A stretch of DNA of 49,757 nucleotides from Roseovarius sp. Lineage in GTDB: Bacteria > Pseudomonadota > Alphaproteobacteria > Rhodobacterales > Rhodobacteraceae. Each line of letters starts with the position of its first letter. Position 1 is the stretch's first letter. This document shows, one piece after another, positions 37,129 through 45,054 of the stretch. Made by a program: the position numbers and the translations under genes. The stretch lies in NCBI RefSeq assembly GCF_027019125.1, contig NZ_JALUXE010000011.1, forward strand, positions 1 to 49,757, given 5' to 3'. The notes under the pieces were generated by a model that was given only the letters and a program-made list of their open reading frames with translations, was not told the origin of the DNA and searched no databases.

Positions 37129-38090
37129 CCGGCCCAGCCCGGCGCGCGCCGGAGCAGCGCTTCGGCCTCGTCCACGATCCGCGCGATGATGTCGGCCACC
37201 GGCGGGCGATCATGGATCAACCCCGTTGCCTCACCCACAAAGGTATTGGCGCGGGTCGGATCACCCGCTGCCCAGCCCGTCGCCCAGTCGTCGCGCGCGG
37301 GCAAATCCTTGCGCAAACCGTCGGGATCGTCATGCCAACGCTCTGTCACCGCATTGCGCAGCACCCGCGCCGTGTAGCGTGCAGGCCAACGCAGATCGCG
37401 CGCGGCATCCATCACGGTCGAGCGGATCGTCTGATCCCCGGTCGCGGCAATCGCGGCATCGGTCATCGCCTGAGATACCTGCGCCTCGGCAGAGGCCCAG
37501 AGGCGCGATCCGATCAGAACGCCGTCCGCCCCCAGCATGAGCGACGCGGCCAATCCCCGCCCATCGGCAATGCCCCCCGCCGCCAAGAGCAGCACCTCGG
37601 GGGCCTGCCGCGCCAGCCAGTCGGCCACCTCGGGAACCAGCGTGATCGTGCCGCGCCGCTCGCCGTGGCCACCCGCCTCGGCCCCCTGCGCCACGATGAT
37701 CCGCGCACCGCACTCAGCCGCGCGCTGCGCGTCTCGCAGGGTCTGGACCTGACAGATGAGCGGCACGTCCGCCGCCGCGATCCGGGGCGCGAATGGCGCG
37801 GGATCGCCGAACGATAGGCACAGCGCCGCCGGTTTGCGCGCCAGAACCTGATCCAGAACCGCAGGGTTTTCGGCCATTTTCCATGTTATGAATCCACAGC
37901 CCACCTGCGCATTCCCCGCCTCGGCAAAGGCCCCGTCCAGCCAATCGGCATTGCCATAGCCGCCCCCAATCAGGCCCAGTCCGCCAGCGTGGGTCACAGC
38001 CGCCGCCAAACGCCCCCCGGCGGCAAAGGCCATCGGCGCGCAGAGAATGGGATGGGTCAGGCCAAGGACCTCGGTCAAACGGGTTCGCAT
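37125..38090 (-). CDS. Nitronate monooxygenase (FMN)
   Basis: 321 residues from ATG 38090. TIM-barrel FMN enzyme of the NMO/2-nitropropane dioxygenase family: the start HPILCAPMAFAAGGRLAAAV, GGLGLIGGGYG, IIVAQGAEAGGHGERRG (phosphate-binding) and LLLAAGGIADGRGLAASLML are typical. It oxidises nitronates, for example the toxin propionate 3-nitronate, or a related FMN reaction. It lies between gph and the M20 gene in one operon. Confidence 0.88.
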   Translation of the reverse strand: MRTRLTEVLGLTHPILCAPMAFAAGGRLAAAVTHAGGLGLIGGGYGNADWLDGAFAEAGNAQVGCGFITWKMAENPAVLDQVLARKPAALCLSFGDPAPFAPRIAAADVPLICQVQTLRDAQRAAECGARIIVAQGAEAGGHGERRGTITLVPEVADWLARQAPEVLLLAAGGIADGRGLAASLMLGADGVLIGSRLWASAEAQVSQAMTDAAIAATGDQTIRSTVMDAARDLRWPARYTARVLRNAVTERWHDDPDGLRKDLPARDDWATGWAAGDPTRANTFVGEATGLIHDRPPVADIIARIVDEAEALLRRAPGWAG

Positions 38091-38117
38091 GGGCTGAGTA
38101 TGCCCGCGCAATCGCCC

Positions 38118-38774
38118 TCAGGACAAGAGGTCTGTGATCAGCCCCGGCAAGTGCGCGAAATCCGAAAACGCGCGATCATGGGTGATCCGCTCGACCGGCC
38201 CCTTGCGATAGCCTTGAGTATAAAGAACAAAGGGCACCCCCGCCCGTGCCGCCGTTTCAGCATCGACCTCGCTGTCGCCGACAAAGACCACGTCCCGCGC
38301 GCCAAGCGCTGCCGCCGTGGCCTGAAGCGGGGCCGGGTCCGGTTTGCGCACGGTCAGGCTGTCCCCTCCGATGATCACCGGGAAATAACCGTCCAGCCCC
38401 AGATGAGACAGGACAGAATGGGCCGGCCCCTCGGGCTTGTTGGTGCAAAGTCCCAGCGCCAGATCGGCCCCCGCCAGGACGTCAAGCGCGCCCATGACCC
38501 CCGGATAAACCCGTGTCAGGGTCACGGCAGTTTCGTAATCGGCGATGAACTCTTCGATCAGACGGGCGCGCAGCGCGCCATCCCCTGCCCGTCCGCGCGC
38601 CGTCAGACAGCAGGTGATGAAATGCGGCACGCCGCTGCCGATGAAACTGCGGGTTTCCTCTGGTGTGAACAGCGCAAACCCATGCCGCGCCATCACACGA
38701 TTCGCGGCGGCGTGAATATCCGGCGCGCTGTCGATAAGCGTGCCGTCGAGGTCAAAAATGACTGCGCGGCTCAT
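38118..38774 (-). CDS. gph: Phosphoglycolate phosphatase-type HAD hydrolase
   Basis: 218 residues. HAD phosphatase with motif I VIFDLDGTLIDSAPDI, motif II in GLCTNKPEGPA, the Lys in VRKPDPAPL and motif III FVGDSEVDAETAARAG. Gph removes phosphoglycolate, which is formed by Rubisco or DNA repair. The start overlaps the end of rpe by 4 bp, a pairing also common in other bacteria, supporting the gene name. Confidence 0.9.
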   Translation of the reverse strand: MSRAVIFDLDGTLIDSAPDIHAAANRVMARHGFALFTPEETRSFIGSGVPHFITCCLTARGRAGDGALRARLIEEFIADYETAVTLTRVYPGVMGALDVLAGADLALGLCTNKPEGPAHSVLSHLGLDGYFPVIIGGDSLTVRKPDPAPLQATAAALGARDVVFVGDSEVDAETAARAGVPFVLYTQGYRKGPVERITHDRAFSDFAHLPGLITDLLS

Positions 38775-39472
38775 GCCATGGAACCGGTCGCCGCCTCTGC
38801 CGCGCGGCGGATTGCGCGGATATTCTCGCCGTAAACGCCGGGGTTATCGACGCTGCCGCCCTTGAAGACCGCAGAGCCCGCCACCAGCACATCGGCCCCC
38901 GCCGCCGCCATCAAAGGTGCTGTTTCCGTGGTGATGCCACCGTCAATCTCGATATGGATGGGCCGGTCGCCGATCATCGCGCGCAGGCGTTTGACCTTGT
39001 CGATCTGGCTATGAATGAACTTTTGCCCGCCGAAACCGGGGTTCACCGTCATTACGCAAATCAGGTCGACCATGTCGAGCAGATGCGCGACCGCGTCGAT
39101 CCCCGTGCCGGGATTGAGCGCGAGACCCGCCTTGCACCCTGCCCCGCGAATGGCCTGCAAGGTGCGGTGGATATGCGGCCCCGCTTCGAGATGCGCGGTC
39201 AGGATGTCGGCCCCGGCCTGCGCGAAGGCGTCGATATAGGGATCGACCGGCGAGATCATCAGGTGCACGTCCATCACCGTCTTGATATGCGGGCGGATGG
39301 CGGCGCAGAGCGGCGGACCAAAGGTGAGGTTGGGCACGAAATGCCCATCCATCACATCGACATGCACCCAGTCACATCCCTGCGCCTCGATGGCCCGGAT
39401 TTCCGCCCCGAAATTGGCGAAATCGGCAGAGAGAATGGAAGGGGCGATCTTGATCGAACGATTGAGGCTCAT
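38771..39472 (-). CDS. rpe: Ribulose-phosphate 3-epimerase
   Basis: 233 residues from ATG 39472 with AGGAGA upstream. Interconverts ribulose 5-phosphate and xylulose 5-phosphate. The TIM-barrel marks are IKIAPSILSADFANFGAEI, DWVHVDVMDGHFVPNLTFGP, VHLMISPVDPYI, MTVNPGFGGQKFI and IEIDGGITTETAPLMAAAGA. It leads the rpe-gph-NMO-M20 operon; the zinc-ribbon gene ends about 105 bp upstream on the same strand. Confidence 0.96.
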   Translation of the reverse strand: MSLNRSIKIAPSILSADFANFGAEIRAIEAQGCDWVHVDVMDGHFVPNLTFGPPLCAAIRPHIKTVMDVHLMISPVDPYIDAFAQAGADILTAHLEAGPHIHRTLQAIRGAGCKAGLALNPGTGIDAVAHLLDMVDLICVMTVNPGFGGQKFIHSQIDKVKRLRAMIGDRPIHIEIDGGITTETAPLMAAAGADVLVAGSAVFKGGSVDNPGVYGENIRAIRRAAEAATGSMA

Positions 39473-39577
39473 GGCAGGTCTCCTCTGAGGCGCATGCACG
39501 CGACATGCGCTGCCCTTGGCCAGAGGTCAAGACCCAAGGGGCCGCGTGTCGCAGCCCCGGCCGAACAGCAGCCCCGC

Positions 39578-40477
39578 CTAGAACCAGCCCGCGACCAGTT
39601 GATCCAGCCAAACCCGCGCCATGTTGACCGCATTCACATATTGCGTGAGCGGTGCCTCGGCTGCGGGGATGGACGCGGCCAGACGCGGAGCCAGCGCATA
39701 GACAAGGGCCGCGAGACCGAAGGTGATGATCGCAAGGCGAAAGCCGCTGCGAAAACCGCCACGCCCGACCGGCAATTCGGTATTCTCGGGAATCGGGCTC
39801 TGCGCCGGTTCTGCGCGGTCGCCAGTCGATGTCAGCGAGGAATTGATCTCTTCTATATCGGGCAAGAGATTGCGCCGGGATGAGGGGTCGATGCCAGCAT
39901 GTGCATCGGTCATCTCGGGCGCTGCCGGTGCAGACGGGCCAGAGGCACCGCGCAGGCGCTCCATCCGGGCACGGGCCTGCCTTGTGCGCTCGTCTTCGGA
40001 GAGGTCGGGCTCCGTCAGGCCCAGATCGGGCTGCATCTCGATCCCGCCGGGGGCCGCGCGGACCTGTCGTTCGCGCTCGGCCTCTTGTCGCAGGATATCA
40101 GCGACCGCAGGGTCGATGCCGCGCCGCTCAGGGCGGGCAGACACCGGCTCAGGCTCAGGCTCAGGCTCCGGTTCCGACTCTGGCAGGTCCTCGTCGAACA
40201 TATCGTCGTCGTAATCGTCGTAGTCGTCGTCGAACTCATCGGTCAGGGAATCGTCACTGGCCTCCGGTCCGTCTTCGGCGGGCGCGGGGGGCGGCACGTC
40301 GTCATCGCGCGACTGCACGTCCAGATCGTCGTCGCTCGACGTATCGGGCGTGTGCGACGGATGATGCTGAAACCAGGTGTCCCCACAGTTGGAGCATTGC
40401 ACGTCGCGCCCGCTCTCCGGGATCACCTCGTCGGGCACCTCGTATTGTGCACCGCAATTCGGGCAAATCAGCCTCAT
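39578..40477 (-). CDS. MJ0042-type zinc-ribbon protein, acidic linker, one membrane segment
   Basis: 299 residues from ATG 40477. The N-terminal zinc ribbon MRLICPNCGAQYEVPDEVIP has Cys5/Cys8 and Cys28/Cys31 (CSNC). Then comes a very acidic, low-complexity region (runs of D/Y and five EP dipeptides), a charged middle with RQARARMERLRGASG, and near residue 235-255 a membrane helix (FRLAIITFGLAALVYALAP). So the zinc ribbon is probably cytoplasmic and the short tail periplasmic. It is divergent from ftsE, 160 bp apart. Such proteins sit beside ftsEX in relatives; their function is unknown to me. Confidence 0.8.
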   Translation of the reverse strand: MRLICPNCGAQYEVPDEVIPESGRDVQCSNCGDTWFQHHPSHTPDTSSDDDLDVQSRDDDVPPPAPAEDGPEASDDSLTDEFDDDYDDYDDDMFDEDLPESEPEPEPEPEPVSARPERRGIDPAVADILRQEAERERQVRAAPGGIEMQPDLGLTEPDLSEDERTRQARARMERLRGASGPSAPAAPEMTDAHAGIDPSSRRNLLPDIEEINSSLTSTGDRAEPAQSPIPENTELPVGRGGFRSGFRLAIITFGLAALVYALAPRLAASIPAAEAPLTQYVNAVNMARVWLDQLVAGWF

Positions 40478-40639
40478 TCTGCCACCTGCTTCTTGCCGCC
40501 GTTGTCCGGCCCCTCTCATTAGCCATAAGCATAGGCGGTTCGCAGCTTTCGGAAAAGGCCAAAGCGAATCACGTGCAGGATCATTGCACATGTGTGGCCT
40601 CTGGGGCATTTAGGGGCGGTGAGTGACAAGGGGACAGCC

Positions 40640-41317
40640 GTGATCGAGCTGGAGAATGTGGCCTATAGCTATGGCGGCGGCGAGTTGCTGGCGGATGTGT
40701 CGCTGGCGCTCAGCCCCGGTTCGTTTCATTTCCTGACCGGGCCGTCGGGATCGGGCAAAACAACGCTGCTCAAGCTATGTTATGGCGCTCTTGTGCCCAC
40801 AGCGGGACAGGTGCGCCTGTTCGGGCAGGAACGGCGCACAATGGAGCGTGACGACATCGCCATGGTCCGACGCCGGATCGGTGTGGTGCATCAGGATTGC
40901 CAGTTTCTCGATCACCTGAGCGTCTCGGACAACATCGCCCTGCCGCTGGCCGTCTCGGGCCGCGATCTCTTGGCCGAGGATGCCAACCTGCGCGAGTTGA
41001 CCGGCTGGGTCGGCCTCAAGGACCGCGCCAATGCCCTGCCGCCGGAATTGTCCGGGGGCGAGCGCCAGCGCGCGGCCCTTGCCCGTGCCGTCATCATGTC
41101 CCCCGATGTGGTGCTGGCGGATGAGCCGACCGGCAACGTCGACTGGGAGATGTCGCAGCGCCTCTTGCGCCTGCTGATCGAGTTGAACCGCATGGGCAAG
41201 ACCATCCTGATCGCGACCCATGATCTCGCCTTGATCCGTGCCGCCAAGAGCCACGTTCAGGCCCGTGTCCTGCGGATTGCATCGCGCAAGCTGCAATTGG
41301 CGGGGGCGGATCTATGA
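40640..41317 (+). CDS. ftsE: Cell-division ABC ATPase FtsE
   Basis: 225 residues from GTG 40640 (AAGGGGACA upstream). ATPase with Walker A TGPSGSGKTTLLKLCYG, signature LSGGERQRAALARA and Walker B VVLADEPTGNVDWEMSQRLL. With FtsX it couples ATP hydrolysis to activation of peptidoglycan hydrolases at the division site. It overlaps ftsX by 4 bp. Confidence 0.94.
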   Translation: MIELENVAYSYGGGELLADVSLALSPGSFHFLTGPSGSGKTTLLKLCYGALVPTAGQVRLFGQERRTMERDDIAMVRRRIGVVHQDCQFLDHLSVSDNIALPLAVSGRDLLAEDANLRELTGWVGLKDRANALPPELSGGERQRAALARAVIMSPDVVLADEPTGNVDWEMSQRLLRLLIELNRMGKTILIATHDLALIRAAKSHVQARVLRIASRKLQLAGADL

Positions 41318-42219
41318 AGCTCGACCTCTCACAGGTCAAGGCTCTGCTTCTGACCGACAGGCAGGCCGACCGTGTGGTGCCGCCCACCGGATTCACAGCC
41401 TGGCTTACATTGTTCAGCGCGGGCGTGATGGCCTTTCTGGCGGTCTTCGCGCTCGCCTTGTCGCTGGCCACTGGCCGGCTGGCGGATCGCTGGGGCAACG
41501 AGCTTGCCCGCACCGCGACCGTGCGGATTTCGGCCCCCGAAGGCCAGATGGCGGCCCAAACCGCGGCTGCGCTCCGCGTACTTGAAACCACCTCCGGGGT
41601 GGACCACGCCCGCGCCCTGACGGATGAGGAACAGGCCGCCCTCTTGGCCCCGTGGTTCGGCCCCGGCCTGCCCATTTCCGATCTGCCGATTCCGCGCCTG
41701 ATCGAGGTGATCGAAACCTCAGAAGGCTTTGACGCCGAGGGCCTGCGCCTGCGCCTGAGCGCCGAGGTGCCGGGCGCCATGCTCGACGATCACACGCGCT
41801 GGCGGCAACCCCTGGTGCGCGCGGCCAGCCGGTTGCGGCTCTTGGGGTGGGTTTCGCTGATCCTCATCGGCGCGGCGGTCGGCGCGATGATCACGCTGGC
41901 GGCCAACGCCGCCCTTGCGGCCAATGCACAGGTTATCAGCGTGCTGCGCCTTGTGGGCGCGCAGGATACCTATATCGCCCACGCTTTCGTGCGCCGTTTC
42001 ACACTCCGCGCGCTAAGCGGGGCCAGTGTCGGCGTGGTTCTGGGCTGCGGCGCGATCCTGCTCTTGCCGCGCGCACAGATCGAGGGCGGGTTCCTGACCG
42101 GGCTGGGGTTTCAGGGCTGGCACTGGATCTGGCCCCTGATCATTCCTCTGCTGGCGGCAGGCGTGGCCTTTGTCGCCACCCGCCTTGCCGCGCAACGCAC
42201 GTTAAAGGACATGCCATGA
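41314..42219 (+). CDS. ftsX: Cell-division membrane protein FtsX
   Basis: 301 residues with four membrane segments: one near 28-50 (WLTLFSAGVMAFLAVFALAL), a periplasmic region holding the EIxA-type segment, and three at the C-terminus (LGWVSLILIGAAVGAMI, GASVGVVLGCGAILLL, WPLIIPLLAAGVAFVAT). ANAQVISVLRLVGAQDTYIA is the typical FtsX cytoplasmic loop. It overlaps both ftsE and plsC (ATGA). Confidence 0.92.
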   Translation: MKLDLSQVKALLLTDRQADRVVPPTGFTAWLTLFSAGVMAFLAVFALALSLATGRLADRWGNELARTATVRISAPEGQMAAQTAAALRVLETTSGVDHARALTDEEQAALLAPWFGPGLPISDLPIPRLIEVIETSEGFDAEGLRLRLSAEVPGAMLDDHTRWRQPLVRAASRLRLLGWVSLILIGAAVGAMITLAANAALAANAQVISVLRLVGAQDTYIAHAFVRRFTLRALSGASVGVVLGCGAILLLPRAQIEGGFLTGLGFQGWHWIWPLIIPLLAAGVAFVATRLAAQRTLKDMP

Positions 42220-42962
42220 AATACGCCGTTCAATGGGTGCGGTCGCTGCTCTTTGTGGCGCAGATGTATGTCATGCTGCCCGTGGTCGGGCTGATCTACA
42301 TGCCCGCCGCCATTGTCAGCCGCAAGGGCGCGCTTGCGGCCTGCAAGGCCTATTGCCGCTGGGTCCGCTGGACCGCCGCCTGGATGGTGGGCCTGCGCAC
42401 CGAAGTGCGCGGCACGCCGCCCGACGGGCAGGTTCTGATTGCCTCCAAACATCAATCCTTTCTCGATATCTTGTTGATTTTCAGCGAACTTCCCGCGGGG
42501 CGTTTCATCATGAAACGCGAAATCCTCTGGACACCGGTCATCGGCCTCTACGGCATGCGGATCGGCTGCGTGCCGGTGGACCGTGGCAAGCGGGGCGCTG
42601 CGATCAAGAAGATGGTCGAGGATGTGGCCCGCGGCGCGCAGACCCCCGGCCAGTTGATCATCTACGCCCAGGGCACACGCGTGGCCCCCGGCGCCAAGAT
42701 GCCCTACAAGATTGGCACCGCCGTGCTTTATGAACAGATGGGCGTGCCCTGCGTACCTGCGGCCACCAATGTGGGTGTGTTCTGGCCCAAACGCGGCATC
42801 TACCGCAAACCGGGGCTGGCGGTGGTCGAATTCCTGCCCGCGATACCGAAAGGCCTTGACCGGGATTCTTTCATGGCGCGGCTGGAGCAGGATGTCGAAG
42901 GGGCCTCGGACGCGCTGATGCGCGAGGCGGGATTTGATCCCGATCGGCCGGCACGGAAGTAG
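42216..42962 (+). CDS. plsC: 1-acyl-sn-glycerol-3-phosphate acyltransferase-like protein
   Basis: 248 residues. The PlsC/LPLAT fold shows motif I KHQSFLDILLIF (the HX4D pair), motif II FIMKREILWTPVIGLYG and motif III YAQGTRVAPG, where the usual EGTR is QGTR. It makes phosphatidic acid from lysophosphatidic acid. Its start overlaps ftsX by 4 bp, so division and phospholipid genes are translationally coupled here. Two N-terminal hydrophobic stretches tether it to the membrane. Confidence 0.9.
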   Translation: MKYAVQWVRSLLFVAQMYVMLPVVGLIYMPAAIVSRKGALAACKAYCRWVRWTAAWMVGLRTEVRGTPPDGQVLIASKHQSFLDILLIFSELPAGRFIMKREILWTPVIGLYGMRIGCVPVDRGKRGAAIKKMVEDVARGAQTPGQLIIYAQGTRVAPGAKMPYKIGTAVLYEQMGVPCVPAATNVGVFWPKRGIYRKPGLAVVEFLPAIPKGLDRDSFMARLEQDVEGASDALMREAGFDPDRPARK

Positions 42963-42981
42963 GGTGCTTTCATCGCACCCT
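42961..42981. terminator. Hairpin after plsC
   Basis: AGGGTGC (42961-42967) / GCACCCT (42975-42981), loop TTTCATC, touching the plsC stop. A second small palindrome GGGCC-TGC-GGCCC (43022-43034) follows before the convergent lpd end. No long T-run. Confidence 0.5.
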
Positions 42982-43056
42982 GCAACCGCCATGCCGCCCG
43001 CCGGAGTTCTGTAAAGCAGCCGGGCCTGCGGCCCGAAGGGCGCAGAGCCCCCCCGC

Positions 43057-44445
43057 TCAAGCGTGGATTGCCCCATCCCCGCAGGCCAAAGCCGCTTCGC
43101 GCACGGCCTCGGAATAGGTGGGATGCGCGTGGCAGGTCAGCGCCAGATCCTGCGCAGAGGCCCCGAATTCCATCGCCACGCAAATCTCGTGGATGAGATC
43201 GCCCGCCGCTGGCCCGATGATATGCGCGCCCAGAATGCGGTCGGTTTCCTTGTCGGCGATGATTTTCACGAAACCGTCGCCCGCAAAGACCGCCTTGGCG
43301 CGGCCATTGCCCATGAAGGAGAACTTGCCGACCTTATAGGCACGTCCTTGTTCTTTCAGGCTTTCTTCGGTCGCGCCGACATTGGCGACTTCGGGATGCG
43401 TGTAGATCACGCCGGGAATGACGCCGTAATTCACATGCCCATGTTTGCCCGCCAGCACCTCGGCCACGGCCATGCCTTCGTCCTCGGCCTTGTGGGCCAG
43501 CATCGGGCCTTCGATGGCGTCGCCGATGGCGTAAATGCCTTTGACCGAGGTTTGCCAATGGTCATCCGTGGCGATCTGGCCGCGCTTGGTCATCTCGACG
43601 CCCAACTCGGCCAGCCCCAGCCCGTCGGTATAGGGTTTGCGCCCCGTGGCGAGCAGAACGGTATCGGCATCCAGCTGATGCGTGCTGTCGTCCTTGCGTA
43701 GTTTGTAATTCACCTTGGCTTTGGTCTTGAGTGTCTCGACCGATTGCACGGCGGCGCCCATGATGAAGTTAAGCCCTTGTTTCTTCAATGTTCTTTGGAA
43801 GGTCTTTTGCACCTCGCCATCCATGCCGGGCGTGATCGCGTCGAGATATTCGATCACCGTCACCTCGGCCCCCAGGCGGGCATAGACCGAGCCCATCTCG
43901 AGCCCGATCACACCCGCGCCGATCACCACCAGTGATTTCGGGATCTTGCCCAGTTCCAGCGCGCCGGTAGAGGTGACGACGATCTTTTCATCGACCTCGA
44001 CACCGGGCAGAGAGGCGGGCACAGAGCCGGACGCAATGACGATCTTCTTGGCCTCGTGGATATCATCGCCCACCTTGACGCGCCCCGCCTCGGGGATGGA
44101 ACCCCAACCCTTGATCCAGTCTACCTTGTTCTTTTTGAACAAAAATTCGATGCCCTTGGTGTTCTGGCCGATCACGTCATCCTTGTAGGCCAGCATCTGC
44201 TTCCAATCGACCGAGGGGGATTTTCCCTTGAGGCCCATGGCCGCGAAATTATGCTCGGCCTCGTGCAGCATGTGGCTCGCGTGCAAGAGCGCCTTGGAGG
44301 GGATGCAGCCCACGTTGAGACAGGTGCCGCCCAGAGTGGCGCGCCCCTCGACCACGGCAGTTTTCAGCCCCAGTTGCGCGCAGCGGATGGCGCAGACATA
44401 GCCGCCGGGGCCAGCACCGATGATGATTACGTCGTAAGAGGCCAT
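43057..44445 (-). CDS. lpdA: Dihydrolipoyl dehydrogenase (E3)
   Basis: 462 residues. Flavoprotein that reoxidises dihydrolipoyl groups of 2-oxo acid dehydrogenases. FAD site [20 protein letters not shown], redox pair [13 protein letters not shown] (Cys42/Cys47), NAD site [29 protein letters not shown], and the C-terminal catalytic [16 protein letters not shown]. It closes the sucD-sucA-sucB-MAPEG-lpd run, giving the E3 of the 2-oxoglutarate dehydrogenase complex. Confidence 0.96.
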   Translation of the reverse strand: MASYDVIIIGAGPGGYVCAIRCAQLGLKTAVVEGRATLGGTCLNVGCIPSKALLHASHMLHEAEHNFAAMGLKGKSPSVDWKQMLAYKDDVIGQNTKGIEFLFKKNKVDWIKGWGSIPEAGRVKVGDDIHEAKKIVIASGSVPASLPGVEVDEKIVVTSTGALELGKIPKSLVVIGAGVIGLEMGSVYARLGAEVTVIEYLDAITPGMDGEVQKTFQRTLKKQGLNFIMGAAVQSVETLKTKAKVNYKLRKDDSTHQLDADTVLLATGRKPYTDGLGLAELGVEMTKRGQIATDDHWQTSVKGIYAIGDAIEGPMLAHKAEDEGMAVAEVLAGKHGHVNYGVIPGVIYTHPEVANVGATEESLKEQGRAYKVGKFSFMGNGRAKAVFAGDGFVKIIADKETDRILGAHIIGPAAGDLIHEICVAMEFGASAQDLALTCHAHPTYSEAVREAALACGDGAIHA

Positions 44446-44516
44446 GGGTCAGATCCTTTCGTTTTTCGCGGCCGCAGCCGCGTCGGTCGTCTATCGGTAT
44501 TGCGTCGGTGCGGGCG

Positions 44517-44586
44517 GGGGAGACTGGGGGCGCTGCCCCCGTCGCGCTGCGCGCGCCTCCCCCGAGGTATTTTGAGCCAGATGAAA
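44517..44586 (+). repeat. Palindromic repeat, intergenic copy
   Basis: GGGGGC-GCT-GCCCCC hairpin, GCGC-TGC-GCGC hairpin, then CCTCCCCCGAGGTATTTTGA and GCCAGATGAAAC. Same architecture as the copies inside xdhA and xdhB, with a shortened first loop but the same stems. It lies between the MAPEG gene end and lpdA on the minus-strand transcript. Confidence 0.85.
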
Positions 44587-44588
44587 CA

Positions 44589-44984
44589 TCAGAAGAGCGC
44601 CGCCAAAAGCATGAGAAGCGTGGCGAGCAGACCCACCGCCCAGATGAAGGAGCGCGCGGGGCTGAGCCCGGCGTAATAGGCAGGCACATAGAGGATGCGG
44701 GCGGCGACGTAGCTATAGGCGCACCAGGCGGTGAAGTGGCTGGACTGGCCGGACAGGGTGATCACCAGACACGCGATGGTAAAGAGGATCAGCCCCTCGA
44801 AATGGTTCGAAAGCGCCCGGCCAAGGCGGGCGGTTTGCGGGGAGAGGGGCCGCGGCGGCTCGTGATCGCGCGCGGACATCGTGTAGCCCGGCCCAAGCTC
44901 GAGATTGGCGGGGATGGCATAGAGGACGAATTGCACGACCTGCCAGAGCGCCGCGAGGGTGAGGGCGGTGAGTTCGTGGGTCAT
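44589..44984 (-). CDS. MAPEG family membrane protein
   Basis: 131 residues with four predicted membrane segments. MAPEG (eicosanoid and glutathione metabolism family) marks are LGPGYTMSARDHEPPRPLSP, LGRALSNHFEGLILFTIAC and AARILYVPAYYAGLSPARS. Bacterial members have no settled function; some act as glutathione-dependent enzymes. It sits between sucB and lpdA within the 2-oxoglutarate dehydrogenase cluster on the same strand. Confidence 0.9.
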   Translation of the reverse strand: MTHELTALTLAALWQVVQFVLYAIPANLELGPGYTMSARDHEPPRPLSPQTARLGRALSNHFEGLILFTIACLVITLSGQSSHFTAWCAYSYVAARILYVPAYYAGLSPARSFIWAVGLLATLLMLLAALF

Positions 44985-45006
44985 CTGGTTTCCTCGTAGC
45001 GGGTTT

Positions 45007-45038
45007 CACCCACCCTACGCGACATCGTAGGGTGGGTG
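45007..45038. terminator. 13-bp perfect hairpin after sucB
   Basis: CACCCACCCTACG (45007-45019) / CGTAGGGTGGGTG (45026-45038), loop CGACAT. It lies between sucB and the MAPEG gene on the minus strand. No clear T-run, so it may be an RNA-processing or stabilising hairpin rather than a true terminator. Confidence 0.6.
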
Positions 45039-45054
45039 CCAACCCACGATTTCC

